This document shows, in pieces, positions 41,284-51,653 of a DNA stretch of 64,000 bases (the stretch's first letter is position 1; each line of letters opens with the position of its first letter). Below the pieces are notes generated by a model. It was not told the DNA's origin, ran no database searches, and saw only the letters and a program-made list of their open reading frames with translations. Made by a program: the position numbers and the translations under genes. The stretch is from Aricia agestis (lineage: Eukaryota; Arthropoda; Insecta; Lepidoptera; Lycaenidae): NCBI RefSeq assembly GCF_905147365.1, contig NC_056423.1, positions 11,140,501 to 11,204,500 of the forward strand. Direction: 5' to 3'.

Positions 41284-42041
41284 AAAACCTGAAATTATCA
41301 CTTATTATAACCGGACAAAAACGGTATTGATCTGGTGGACAAGATGTGTTCGCTTTATGATGTGTCTAGAAATTCTAGACGATGGCCAGTAACAGTATTT
41401 TATGATTTGCTCAATCTGAGTGCACTGAATACTCTATGCGTGTATACAGCGAACAAAAATTTCGAGAAGATTACTAGACGTGAGTTTCTAATTTCACTTG
41501 CCTTGATATGGATGAAACCGTTGGCTCATAGGAGGTTACAGCAAAAATCACTGCCACGGAATTTAGCTTTCAAAATAAAAGATTTTTTAAATATTTCTGA
41601 AGTCGGAACCCAACCATCTACTTCAACATCTCGCGAAGTAGCTCAATAGGTCGCTGCCATGATTGCGGGAGGTCACGAAATAAAAGCACTCGCTGAACAT
41701 GTAATTCTTGTACCAAATTCGTTTGCCCGGACCATTCCAAATATGTTTGTTCTTCTTGCTTAGAAACCACTGATTAGTTTATTTTTTTTACTTAATTTTA
41801 ATATTTGATCTCAATTTGAAACTAAAGTGCCATTTTTATATTAAAATAAGGAGAAAATGTTTGTTTTGTTTTTTTTACGTACATAAAATAATAAATAATA
41901 CTCTATGTTCCTACGTTTTTAAGTATAATAAACCAAATTGATTATTACACTCTCGTTTTATTCTTAGTTTAAAATGGATTACATATGTAATCCACGCGAC
42001 CACTTACGTTCTTTTTCCAAGCGCGACGACTGTAGGGTTAA

Positions 42042-42253
42042 GCCGTCGTAACCAACGGTTTTGTTAGTATTGGAATTTGGAATCCATTGAAGATTACGAG
42101 TAAGGTTCGAGACTTTTTCACTACTCAAAAGTACCATACTGATTATTAGAGTAGGAACTTATAATTTCATTATAAATGTATGAATATCGTTTATATGTAC
42201 TAAAAATATATGTTATAGGCATAATAATTAATTCAAAGTAATATTTCTTTTAG
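42042..42253. other. Short spacer after piggyBac
   Basis: No feature recognised. It ends in a plausible 3' splice site (ttcttttag) before the HARBI1-like fragment. Confidence 0.4.
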
Positions 42254-42852
42254 GTGGATATTGTCCAGAAACATTTAGCAACAGGAAGAACTATTTTTTA
42301 CTCAACATTCGGGCAATTTGTAATACAAAATTAGAGTTTACTGATATTATTGCTCGATGGTCAGGAAGTACACATGATTCTTATATTTTTAATAATTGTT
42401 ATAGAAGAGCCATGTTTGAACAGAACAAATATGGCAACACTGTTCTTGTTGGAGATGCAGGGTATGCATGTAACAGGGACATGATAGAACAATGCCATAC
42501 TATGTAATGCTGAAAATTAGCACAATGAATCTCACATTAGAACAATAAATTGAGTAGAAAGATTGTTTGGAGTGTGGAAAAGGCGTTTTGCGTCTATGGC
42601 CATTGGTTTAGGAGTGACAGTGCAAAATTCGTTCCCAATAATAATTGCAACAGCTTTTTTACACAATATTGCAAGAAGAAGTGGTAAATATACACACCTC
42701 CCAATGATAATCAAGTCGTTAACCCTGAATCTTGGGAAACTATATTAGCTCTTGGCAATATTAATACAGGAACTATGAATGTACAGAGAACACAAACACA
42801 CAATCCAAATCATAGAATGCGCAGCGAATTAGTAGGCTACTATGCAGAGTAA
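42254..42852 (+). pseudogene. HARBI1-like transposase fragment, copy A
   Basis: After a possible splice acceptor at 42253: NRKNYFLLNIRAICN, DIIARWSGSTHDSYIFNN (Asp region), TVLVGDAGYACNRDM (second Asp), a TAA near 42505, then in a shifted frame NESHIR, VERLFGVWKRRFASMAIGL (Glu region), FLHNIARRSG and a C-terminal ...RMRSELVGYYAE before the TAA at 42850-42852. The helix-turn-helix N-terminal half is absent and the frame is broken at least twice. It is a different Harbinger lineage from 6340-6930, being clearly diverged from it. Copy B is at 61298-61896. Confidence 0.75.
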
Positions 42853-43263
42853 TTTATAATTATTTTGTAGTCAGTTTGGAGATATAATTTACCTGATAGT
42901 AATTGTTAGAATTAAGATAACTCTAAAGTATAAACAGACGGGTTATGTTCGATGTGCAATAGGCCAATAGTGCTTATTAATGGTAGCATAGGAAATTTTA
43001 TTAATATAGGTAAGTTTAGTATTTAGGTTTCTGTATACTGTCTTCAGCATTAATGCCAGTGCATAACTTATTGCAATAATATTATAGAATAAAGCTTTCA
43101 TGTAGTACAACTTATGGTCAGCCATACATACAAAGCAAAGGGGATAGTTTAGCTTACCTGCTATGTTATTAATTAGGCATAATATAACATTATCTAAAAA
43201 TAAAACAAGCTTACTTAAGTAATGGTCAGTTGCCACTTGTTTCACACATACAAATAGCTCTAA
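42853..43263. other. No gene recognised
   Basis: A 100-codon antisense frame (42943-43245) has no family signature, and its conservation in copy B only reflects the duplication. A+T-rich transposon debris is assumed. Confidence 0.4.
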
Positions 43264-43324
43264 CCTTTATCACAGTATAGCAATATTAGTCCCTATATGT
43301 CATATTGCTATACTGTGCCTTTAT
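43264..43324. mobile_element. 47-bp minimal P-like element, copy A
   Basis: The element is 43271-43317: a perfect 16-bp TIR pair (CACAGTATAGCAATAT / ATATTGCTATACTGTG) with only 15 bases between, flanked by CCTTTAT on both sides (43264-43270, 43318-43324). The inner bases match one end of the 783-bp element at 4973-5755 on the left (TAGTCCCTA, its right-end type) and the other end on the right (TATGTCATATTGC, its left-end type). So it is the same family reduced to its two ends. Confidence 0.88.
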
Positions 43325-43344
43325 TATAAACAATAATTAATTAA

Positions 43345-43885
43345 TATACCGTAAGGTGGGGCTTTTTGAAAACCATGGGGCTATTTAAAAAAAAAAAAAA
43401 GATTTGGTAATTTATAACTTTTGTTTTACTGGTATTACATTTTATTTTTTTTCGTCTGGCAATACTTCAACTAAAACTCTAGTGGGGGGACGTAATTTTG
43501 AGGTTATGAAACTATCGTGAGTGCTGCAAAACTAATTTAGAAAAAAAACGTCAAAATTGTACTTATTTATGTGTGGCCTACTTTTGGTGTGTTACGAGAA
43601 GTTTTTGGAGGTAAGATGAATATGGGATTTGTCACATATCGTATGTTTTCTTGTGATTCTAATTATTTATACCGGCGTTTCCTAACGTGTTTACATCGCC
43701 ATATTTGTTTAATTTTATAAATTGGGGCTTTTTGAAACCGTTTTGGGGTTATTCGGAACAAAATTCCAAATAGCCCCTTTCGAGGCTGGTGATAGTTTTG
43801 CTAAGATTATATGTGGTGTACCAAATAACCCCAAATGCATTTTTCGAATATTTAAGGGTAGGCATTTTGTTTCAGTTTTATGAAC
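43345..43885 (+). promoter_or_regulatory. 5' region of pogo-like element with repeated GGGGC motifs
   Basis: Noncoding lead of the pogo-type gene. A motif of the type tGGGGCTTTTTGAAA occurs at about 43356 and 43727, with related GGGGCTATTT, GGGGTTATTC, AAATAGCCCC and AAATAACCCC at about 43379, 43745, 43768 and 43826. These alternate in orientation and may be transposase-binding subterminal repeats. The left end is probably near 43349 (taccgtaagg). Confidence 0.5.
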
Positions 43886-44994
43886 ATGGTGCGTACGTAT
43901 GTAAGAAAATATACAAATACACGAAATGGAAAAGCATATCTGCCGTATCAAAATTACGAAGATTATCAACTTCAAACAGCAATAAATTGTGTGAAGAACG
44001 GAAAAATGTCCTTAACTGAAGCAGCGAATACTTATGGTGTTCCAAAAAGTACGTTGAGTAGAAAAACTCGTAATGTCAATTGTACACAAGCAAGCGCTGG
44101 CCATCCGACACTATTTACTCCCGAAGAAGAGAAAATATTTCTCAAATACATATTATTGATAGGAGACTGGGGGTTTCCTTATGATGCAACAGATATTCGT
44201 ATTTTTGGCCAGAAATACCTCAATAAAATTGTTAAAAATATATATCGGCTTGAAAACAATTTACCCGAGGTTGACTGGGCGCGTAATTTTCTAAAAAGAC
44301 ATGGTAAGATAGTTTCGAACCGCAAATCTGCGAATATCTCCACAGATCGAGCTAAGATAACATGCCAGGATATAGATAACTTTTTTGAACACTATACTAA
44401 AACTATTGAGGGAGTTCCTGCAGACTGCATCATAAATTATGATGAAACAAACCTTACTGATGATCCCGGTAGTAAAAAAAATATATATAGAAGAGGATGC
44501 AAGTATCCAGAGCGCATTATTAGTAATTCTAAAACATCAATTTCGTTGATGTTTAGTGGCACTGCGTCTGGCCAACTTTTGCCAATATATGTGATGTACA
44601 AATCGGAAAATTTATGGGATACATGGATGGAGGGTGGTCCAGAAGGGACGAGATATAATAGATCCAAAAGTGGATGGTTCGATTCAGTATGCTTTGAGGA
44701 CTGGTTTAATACAATTATAGTCCCATATGTCCGCAATAAGACGGGTCCAAAAGTATTAGTCGGTGATAATTTGTCATCTCACTTTTCAGAAAGTGTTTTA
44801 AAACTTTGTGAAGAATTTAATATTTCATTTGTATGTTTGCCCCCAAAACTACGCATTTACTTCAGCCCCTAGACGTAGCCTTTTTTGCTCCTCTTAAGAC
44901 TTACTGGAGAGATGTCCTCACTAAGTGGAAACTCACTGAGGGAAGAAAACACAAAACATTAGTGAAGAGTGCATTTCCTTAACTATTGTGTAAA

Positions 44995-46257
44995 CTCAAC
45001 AACAAAGGACATAAACAATTAATAAGCTAATGACACAAACCTCTAACCGGAGCATCTTTAACTATTTTCCCTTCTTACTTTCAAACGACATTATCACCTA
45101 TTACTTTGACAATATGACTGAGACGCAACAAGAATACAATGAAATATTCATAAGAATGAAGGAGGAACTCATGTTGTCCATGAGGCCAGAAGATTCAAAA
45201 TTAGTACATTTAGATAATTTAACCTATAAGGAAGTGTTCGAAGACCAAATCATATTAAAGGAGCTAAGAACCACTCATAATACCACAAATCGAGAACAAA
45301 AGATAATGAAGCGTATGCTTAAGATATTAACAGAAAAGGACAAGGCCGGAGAAACATCAAAGAGAAAACAACAGGGGGACGGCAGCATATACAGCAAACT
45401 AAGGGAGACTGACGCTAGAAAATTGAGGGAATCAATATCAAGAACCCCCACTCCAGAACTTCCGTCTGCTTCAGGCTCTCATAGACCTCCTGCGGCTAAA
45501 AAAACAAGACAAGCTTCTGAATCTGGGTCAGAATCAACATCAAGAGATGCCGAAGAGCTGACCAGTCCCAGGCAGCAAGATGTCCATATACACATAGGAG
45601 GTGATGACTATTATGGGAAATTTCCCAATCTTCCTCGGATTAGGTGCCCTCGAGATCTTTTTATCTATACCCTGAGACCCAAATATCTCAACGACCTTCA
45701 CGAAAGTGTACCCCGAGCGTTCCCCATGGATTGGCACCAAGTGTTGAAGAAAGATCCCATTGAAGCCTGGAAGGCACTTAATAGTACAATTGTAACTTAC
45801 TTAAATCAAGAATATGGATCTCAACAACTTAGTATATCCGAGGAAGACAGTGGGACAAATCGCCCCACCATCCACGCTCTCAAGAAGGAACCAGCCGAAG
45901 CAGCAGCCACCGCAGTCGAGAAAAACCTGTCAGGACAATCGACCTCAGAAGGGCCAAACAAAGGAGAAGGGTCAGTCTCCAGTCAGAGAGAGACCCTCGC
46001 AGCAATAGGAAGGCTGGAAGACCCGATCAGACAGCCAACCTCTACAGCAGTTAAAGCAAGAGGATTTGATATAAATCCCTCAGTACAACCCCAACCCTGC
46101 GTCCCCGGCCTATCTGGTCTCACAATAACCACCAAGACATGTCAAACAACATTAGATGGGAGCAAGTCAATAGTAGAAGAGATGTCATACGATACACTGT
46201 GATGAACTAAAGCATATGTCTCTAGCCCTGTAAATTGAACAATTAATCAAAAAAAAA
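44995..46257 (+). mobile_element. Poly(A)-tailed insert in the pogo gene
   Basis: About 1.25 kb separates two parts of one pogo-type protein (LLCKLNNKGHKQL before, LVEKDAEVNN after). The insert has a short leader, one long open frame (45030-46202), a 46-base trailer and A9 (46249-46257). That is the anatomy of a retroposed mRNA. Exact left border and target duplication could not be fixed. The window ends before the equivalent point in copy B. Confidence 0.6.
45030..46202 (+). CDS. Unrecognised intact 390-codon ORF in retroposed insert
   Basis: I do not recognise this protein. A second ATG at 45114 (MTETQQEYNEIFIRMKEELM) may be the real start. Layout: an N-terminal acidic helical part (about residues 29-125), a Ser/Pro/Arg-rich linker (RTPTPELPSASGSHRPPAAK, about 145-190), a compact central segment rich in hydrophobics (DVHIHIGGDDYYGKFPNLPR, RCPRDLFIYTLRPKYLND, FPMDWHQVLKKDPIEAW, about 193-275), and a Glu/Ser/Ala-rich disordered tail. 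There is no CCHC knuckle, no RT and only three Cys, so it does not look like a gag or a known LINE ORF1. The frame is unbroken amid heavily decayed neighbours, and the region is richer in G+C than its host element. Candidates are a LINE ORF1 of unknown type, a captured viral structural or phosphoprotein-like mRNA, or a host retrogene. None is shown. Confidence 0.6.
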   Translation: MTQTSNRSIFNYFPFLLSNDIITYYFDNMTETQQEYNEIFIRMKEELMLSMRPEDSKLVHLDNLTYKEVFEDQIILKELRTTHNTTNREQKIMKRMLKILTEKDKAGETSKRKQQGDGSIYSKLRETDARKLRESISRTPTPELPSASGSHRPPAAKKTRQASESGSESTSRDAEELTSPRQQDVHIHIGGDDYYGKFPNLPRIRCPRDLFIYTLRPKYLNDLHESVPRAFPMDWHQVLKKDPIEAWKALNSTIVTYLNQEYGSQQLSISEEDSGTNRPTIHALKKEPAEAAATAVEKNLSGQSTSEGPNKGEGSVSSQRETLAAIGRLEDPIRQPTSTAVKARGFDINPSVQPQPCVPGLSGLTITTKTCQTTLDGSKSIVEEMSYDTL

Positions 46258-47608
46258 GTTAGTTGAAAAAGATGCCGAAGTTAATAATTAAATAAAGGCT
46301 GGTTTTAACAAATCTGGACTGTACCCTGTTGATCCCAATCGTCCTAAATCAAGGCTACCCCAACAAGTGACTACCAGGCCCGAAGCAGAAATAGAGGATG
46401 CTGCATCTACAGCTATAACTAATATGTTAATGGAAATACGAAGCCCTTTAGTCATAAAAGATAGAACGAGACGAAAGAAGAGATTTATTGTTGAACCAGG
46501 TAAGAGCGTAACTGCAGAAGATTTAAGTAAATATCAGAATGAAAAATCAGAACTGTCAAAAAGAAAGAAAACGTCAAATAAAAAAACAGAAATTTCTAAA
46601 ACGTCAAGAAAAAAATACGAAAATCTTCTTCAAAGTCAGAACCAGAACAGACGCAGCTAATACCAGATCAGACAGAGTCGATGCCAGACCAGACGCAGGG
46701 GATACTAGATCCATATTATGTTGATCCAATTCCAGACCCCTCTGGGTTATGTAACACAAACAATACAGATAGTGAAAAGTCCGTTGAAGAGGTTCATGTT
46801 CCTGTTTCCATAAGATCAACTGAGGGTAAAGGAAAAGGTGTAGGAAAAAAAACTAAACCTAAAGTAATCGAAAAACCGTTAAATGAAGAAAAACCTAACA
46901 AAAAGAGAGCCAAAAAGAGGAAATCAAAGGATTCATCTACTACTAGCATTTCGGACTGCGATATTATGAGTACACACAATGATTCCGACATAGATGACTG
47001 TGTTAGTGACGCAGAGGATGATGAATTTGATTTTGCTTTTGGGTCTAATTTAGAAAATAAAACTAAGACTGCAGATAAGACTGATTTAATTAAAACAAAT
47101 GAAGAGACTGACTTAATTCCAAATGCCAAACACTTTGCTAGTCAAATATTTAATACTGACGTACACTACGAACATCATCGTGAAGACGAGCTGATCATAA
47201 ATCAGGACCACTCACATTCAGTTTGCGATGAAATGACGAATATCACAGAAAATTTCGAACACCATGAATCTCATTTGGTTATTAGCGATGACCCTCTATA
47301 TAATGAAGGTGATTTCGTTTTGGTGCGTTATTTTATTAAAAAGACTTGGGACATATTATGTTGGAAATGTTCAAGAAATTAACAAAGAAATTAGCGGACG
47401 ATATAAGTACACCGTAGTTTTCTTCAAAACTGTAAAAAATCCTCGTCTAGCATTTCGTAGGACAAGATTGATTGATCGTGATATTGTTGACGATTTGTCT
47501 ATAGTTAAACAAATATTCCTAAAAGAATCTTCATTCAACCGAAATGAGCTCCTTTTAGCTCATGAGAGTGATATAGTGTATTTTGAATAGGTAAGTGTTT
47601 TTTATGTA

Positions 47609-47931
47609 TAGTACGGGAGCCCTAGAACATTTTTTTTTTATTACTATTAAGCGAATTTTTTGTGAGATTTCATCCGGAACCCTAACAAGCTGATTTTTTT
47701 TGTATATTGATAGGTTAATAGTTATATAATTTAAGAGTAACATTGTCCTATAAATAGAACAATCCATATTTTAGGACCATCAAGTCAAAGTATGTAATAC
47801 TTTCTATTTCTGTTAGCTACCACTTTCAAGATTTTTTGCAGATAAAAATGTTGTTCGTCTTATCAAAATGAAGCTACTCACAAAAAATTAGCTTGATAGT
47901 AAAAAAAAATTGTTCTAGGGCTCCCGTACTA
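47609..47931. mobile_element. Tc1/mariner-type MITE
   Basis: 47611-47929 (319 bp) is bounded by TA on each side. Its ends are long inverted repeats of about 52 bp, starting GTACGGGAGCCCTAGAACA and continuing with small differences to ...TTTTTTGTGAG. The middle has no coding sequence. TA duplication and noncoding content fit a Tc1/mariner-mobilised MITE. It sits just 3' of the pogo-like gene's last codon. Confidence 0.8.
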
Positions 47932-48033
47932 GTATTGAAAGTCGATGAATGTAGTTTTAATAAAATGTAGGTATCTAGTGTAAAAAAAGTTATTATGCCA
48001 AACATATCACTGAGCAGCGGCTGTGTTTTCGGG

Positions 48034-48105
48034 TAGGTACAAACTACAAAGTAATATTTTATTAAGAAATAGGTACAAACTACAAAGTAATATTTTATTA
48101 AGGAA
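48034..48105 (+). repeat. 36-bp tandem duplication
   Basis: Two consecutive 36-bp units (TAGGTACAAACTACAAAGTA...) with one mismatch. Confidence 0.9.
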
Positions 48106-49110
48106 TACTTTTTGCCCGGATCGGCAATTTGTATGGGTACGACGACGGATTTTTTTGAGTTCCCAGCATTGTTCTCATAGAAAAGGTTGTTCATTTTGAC
48201 GGGCTCATTTGATGGTTTTAAGGATAACGATGTTCACCCTAACAACCTGTATATTAGAAAAAAATATTTTTCAGCATTTTTTGACAGTTTCTTCATATTA
48301 TGGTTGTTGTATTCTAATTACCTAACAGAAGGTTTTAAAGATAGCATTTAACATGACGGCTAACAAGCATTACTATTTCTTACCTGATAAGTTTGAACTT
48401 GTTTAATAAAATAAATTAGTAATTGTTACTTCAAAGTTTTATTAAGAAGTATTTGAGTTGTTTTTTTTAGATGATTGTTTAATTTTTATATTTATTTTGT
48501 TTTTTTTATAATTATTTATTTACCTATGTGCCATAATTTAGTGTAAGTACCTAAGGGTAAATGTTAACTATCCAAACTGTTTCCATAAATATGAGACATT
48601 ATTATAGGTGTTGTTTGTAGTAAGTAATTATAATGTTTGTTTTTTTTTTTTTTGAGGAAATTATTGTTGTTGTTCTCACATTTTTCACTACAACGTAGTT
48701 CTATTGTTCTATATTTTTATATTGTTTTTTTTTTTTATTTATTATTTAGATTAATAAAAAACGCGTCATTCATTTTATATTTTAGGTACATAGGCAACTT
48801 AAGGTAAATAGATAAAATCATAACTATACTGAGTCAAAATCTGTGCCATTTAGAATACATAAGTTTATAACATATTGTAATTAAGGAACTATTGCTAATA
48901 CTGTATAAAAATTGTATGTTCTGTATTTAGGGGAAAAGAGACTGCTAGCCCTAACTACAGGTTTCCTAACCTATATAGGGTAGCAGGCGCTTCACCTCAC
49001 TTGATTTTTATGTAGTGTCTAATAATTTTTTTTTTTTTTTTTTTTATTTAGCTACCTACCCTTAAATTGTTCCAAATATATCCCACATACTTCACTAAAA
49101 CTATAAAGCA
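48106..49110. other. A+T-rich stretch with poly(T) runs
   Basis: No gene. Many T runs (about 48637-48653, 48727-48737, 49027-49045), some probably antisense poly(A) tails of decayed retroposons. The segment about 48900-49045 (tagccctaactacag...cttcacctcactt) looks like a retroposon end, but I cannot name it. Confidence 0.4.
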
Positions 49111-49500
49111 ATCAAATCAAATCAAATCAAATCAAAAATATTTTTATTCGGAGTAATTTTTTTACAAAAACTTTACCGAACGTCGATACTACGGTGCCTA
49201 CCACCGGTTCGGGAACTAACCCGGCGAGAAGAACCGGCGTAAGAAACTCGCACGGGGCCATCTTTTACTAAAAAGATGGAAAATTACAATTTAAAACATA
49301 TACAGTACAACACGGTCACATTAAACACCTGACCGTTATTTGAAGCATAATAATTGAGATAGGCACTTCCGTTTCCGCAGATTTTACCTCCTTTTCTTTC
49401 CTGAATGTTGGTAGCTCTGTCAACCTTGGCGCCATCATCGAGCAGGTAGTGGGAGAATTCCCGCTCAACTATGATCATTGGCGTCTTGTTTTCCGCACCG
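49111..49500 (-). repeat. Lepidopteran CR1-like LINE 3' end with (TTGAT)n tail
   Basis: Read on the minus strand, a noncoding LINE 3' end finishes in a TTTGAT tandem tail (49111-49137). The block 'accggttcgggaactaaccc' and 'gaagaaccggcgtaagaaac' (49203-49250) is a lepidopteran LINE tail that I recall from many genomes. The 64-codon antisense frame inside it is not a real gene. A related tail lies at about 15955-16060. Confidence 0.55.
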
Positions 49501-49646
49501 CACAGACGTGCTTAGAAGCCATTGCTTATTATACCTCCTTATTATATAACTCTTAGTTGTATAAATTACTTAAAATTTAAAAAGTGGCATAATTTCAGTG
49601 TTGCAATTTAACCGTTTTTTTAAAGTGTTGTGATATTTCACGTAAG

Positions 49647-49879
<233 letters not shown>

Positions 49880-50047
49880 TTATACTTTAATCTTAAAACA
49901 AAAGTGAATATTTTGTTTTAATAACGATTTTATCGTTCGTAATTCGTATCGTTATTTCAGTAACGAATTTACATTTGAATTTTATTTTCAATTTCGAATA
50001 TTTGTAATTTTCTTTTGTTCTTTCCTAGGTTAAGGTAGCTATTTAAA

Positions 50048-50884
50048 ATGGATAAAGGAAATGAATTCGATAATGACGTTTCGGTAGTGACACCAGCTGC
50101 TAATGATTTGAAATCATCCGGTAACGGGGTTACTAAAAAGCCTTATTTTCGTGCTAGGTCATCTAGTAGCAGTAGTTCCACAAGTGATTCAAGCTCGTCA
50201 TCGACTTCTATTTCACACAGCAAACGTAAATCGAGGCGCCGCCGCCACAAAAAAAGGGGGGGGCAAATACAGACAGCGCCGTGACGACCTTTTGGCTAAA
50301 TTAACGCAAGAGGTTAAGGAACTTAACAAAAGGGTTAATTCTTTTGACGAAAACCGACCTGTTTTTCAAGGTCATGCAGACGATTGTTGTATCGACGACA
50401 ATGTCAGTCGAGAATTATATTGCGAATCAAATGAAAACGCCTTATGCGAATCTGAAACGACCGTTAACAATTCTTTACAACCGAATTTTGTGTTTGAAAT
50501 TGAAACAAAGCTTAAAGAACCTTCCGTTCCTAAAACTTCTCCAGAGTTTTTAGCGATATTAAATGATATTCAACATTTTAATACTAACGAATGGTCGGAA
50601 GTTCGTTATTCCGAAGTTCAAAAATCTTATATTCACACTCCAGGTTTCATCGATTTAGAGGTCAATGATGAGGTTAAAGATTTCGATTTTCTAAAAAATT
50701 TATCTCATGTGGACAAAGCATACGCGGCATTATCATATTGTGTACTGAAGCAGCGCGAAGCTTTGCAATCTGCTCTTAAGAAATTATTGCAATGGTCGCA
50801 CAGTTCAAGTTTGACCCCTGAAGGTTTAAATGAAACCGTTAACGAATTGTACGTTCGTTTATCATCGTTCGTTGGTAATGATAT
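50048..50884 (+). pseudogene. DIRS-like Gag, frameshifted and truncated
   Basis: From ATG 50048 (MDKGNEFDNDVSVVTPAAND), then an Arg/Ser tract (SSSSSSSTSDSSSSSTSISH) and a basic patch (KRKSRRRRHKKRGG). A run of 8 G (50262-50269) shifts the frame. The second frame continues RDDLLAKLTQEVKELNKRV (coiled coil) and then segments I associate with DIRS-type gag: YIHTPGFIDLEVNDEVKDFD, VDKAYAALSYCVLKQREALQ. It is cut at 50884, where the sequence becomes LINE ORF1. The G8 shift could be a sequencing error or a real lesion. A YR-type pol is not present. Confidence 0.6.
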
Positions 50885-51286
50885 ATCGGTAACGAAATTA
50901 ATGTCTGCATAGATGATCAACAAATCCGTGATGTTTTCCGTTTAAAAACTAAAAAAGAACAAAATATTATTGTTGATTTTACGACCGTTATCCAGAAAAA
51001 CAAAATTTTATCATCATTCAAATCATATAACAGAGCCAATAAATTATGCACAACACACTTAAAAATTGAAGGAGAGTCGAAACCAATTTTTGTGACAGAA
51101 TGTCTGACCCAAAATACCAAGAGACTATACTACCTAGCAAGAGAATTTAGCATGAAGCACGCATATGCTTACTGCTGGACAGCCCATGGGAAAGTATACC
51201 TGCGCAAAAAAGAAGGAGTCCCCTGCCGACGTATTTCATCAGAAACGGACCTAGACAATCTTATTCAATCGCCTGATATAGTATGA
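50885..51286 (+). pseudogene. LINE ORF1 C-terminal part, copy B
   Basis: Corresponds to residues of about 165-300 of the copy A ORF1. A 9-bp in-frame deletion (loss of three residues around NKVNRANK, near 51030) distinguishes it. Otherwise the FP25K-like domain (TKRLYYLAREFSMKHAYAYC, GKVYLRKKEG) is unchanged. The upstream DIRS-like frame runs into it out of phase and stops at 50912. Confidence 0.85.
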
Positions 51287-51653
51287 CTATTTAGATTTCT
51301 TCTGTATTTTAGTTATAAAAAAGTATCTCTAATGTTAATTGATATTACTTATAATAACTTGCCTGCATTTCATATTATGTACCTACATTTAATTACTTTA
51401 ACTAATATTATCTATTGGTTGTTAGTAAAAAAACTAAATTTATTATCATGTTTCACACAAACGCTATGTACAAATAATAATCTACACTCTCACAAACTAA
51501 ACACAATTATAAACTCCACATCTAAAGAATGTACCCTACCTAAATTGCTTGACATATTATCAAAATATTATAATTATTATTGTATACGTCTTTCTAATAC
51601 AGTGTGTAAGTGGCCAAACCTATTTTGTATGTTGTCTCTACCTCTAAGTGTAT

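Larger units (their letters stand above)
37113..41777 (+). pseudogene. piggyBac transposase, interrupted, copy A
   Basis: Starts at ATG 37113 with an acidic Ser/Asp/Glu head (DNVSSSDDEEDFVEEQN), then the DDE_Tnp_1_7 core: LLEMKAFFGILYMCGALK, YEQLLAFRGRCSFRQYIPNK, YGIKVFALVDVHY (first Asp), ITMDNWFSSLDVAKRLF (second Asp), MVATVRKDKRDVP. Coding stops making sense at about 38367 where a LINE is inserted and resumes at about 41284 with PEIITYYNRTK. It then has a one-base deletion before GIDLVDKMCSLYDVSRNSRRW (third Asp region). The tail has the usual Cys-rich finger (RCHDCG...TCNSCTKFVCPDHSKYVC), with an in-frame TGA, and in copy A an extra one-base loss near 41632. At least four lesions make it dead. 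Confidence 0.85.
36713..42041 (+). mobile_element. piggyBac-family transposon, copy A
   Basis: The element is 36717-42037 between TTAA duplications (36713-36716, 42038-42041), the piggyBac signature. The ends pair as CACTGGAGTCGTCGCGC versus CCCTACAGTCGTCGCGC, 14 of 17 matching. Subterminal palindromes built on GGATTAC...GTAATCC plus CGCGACC occur at about 36733, 36904-36930 and 41978-42002. A 5' UTR intron is likely (GTAAGT donor at 36937, TTTTAG acceptor at about 37105). The transposase gene is split by a LINE (about 38368-41283). The net element without the LINE would be about 2.4 kb, a typical size. Confidence 0.88.
31816..44954 (+). repeat. 13.1-kb direct segmental duplication, copy A
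   Basis: From ATCGGTAACGAAATTAATGTC at 31816 this block matches 50885-64000 at very high identity: ORF2 differs at about 2 of 2,961 bases, and the first piggyBac frame encodes the same 439 residues. A few indels distinguish the copies: 9 bp at about 31963, poly(A) length, a 42/5-bp replacement at about 36434, 15 bp at 38924 and 29 bp at about 39385. The true end may lie beyond 44954, because copy B is cut by the window edge. Confidence 0.95.
43886..47587 (+). pseudogene. pogo/Tigger-like transposase, interrupted, copy A
   Basis: I chose ATG 43886 (MVRTYVRKYTNTRNGK) over the ATG two codons upstream because the family starts with MVR. HTH_psq-like domain: YQLQTAINCVKNGKMSLTEAANTYGVPKSTLSRK. 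DDE_1 core: INYDETNLTDDPG (Asp 1), VLVGDNLSSHFS (Asp 2), then after a one-base loss near 44848 LQPLDVAFFAPLKTYWRDV (Asp 3). A TAA follows KSAFP (44981-44983). A foreign insert occupies about 45000-46257. The gene resumes with LVEKDAEV, stop, IKAGFNKSGLYPVDPNRPKS, then shifts near 46612 and 47335, and an acidic Lys/Asp-rich tail ends NELLLAHESDIVYFE (47587). With five lesions and an insert it is inactive. Confidence 0.8.

Noticed and set aside
42943..43245. 100-codon antisense frame conserved at 61987-62289
   Set aside because: Conservation only reflects the block duplication; no motif, and the region is transposon debris.
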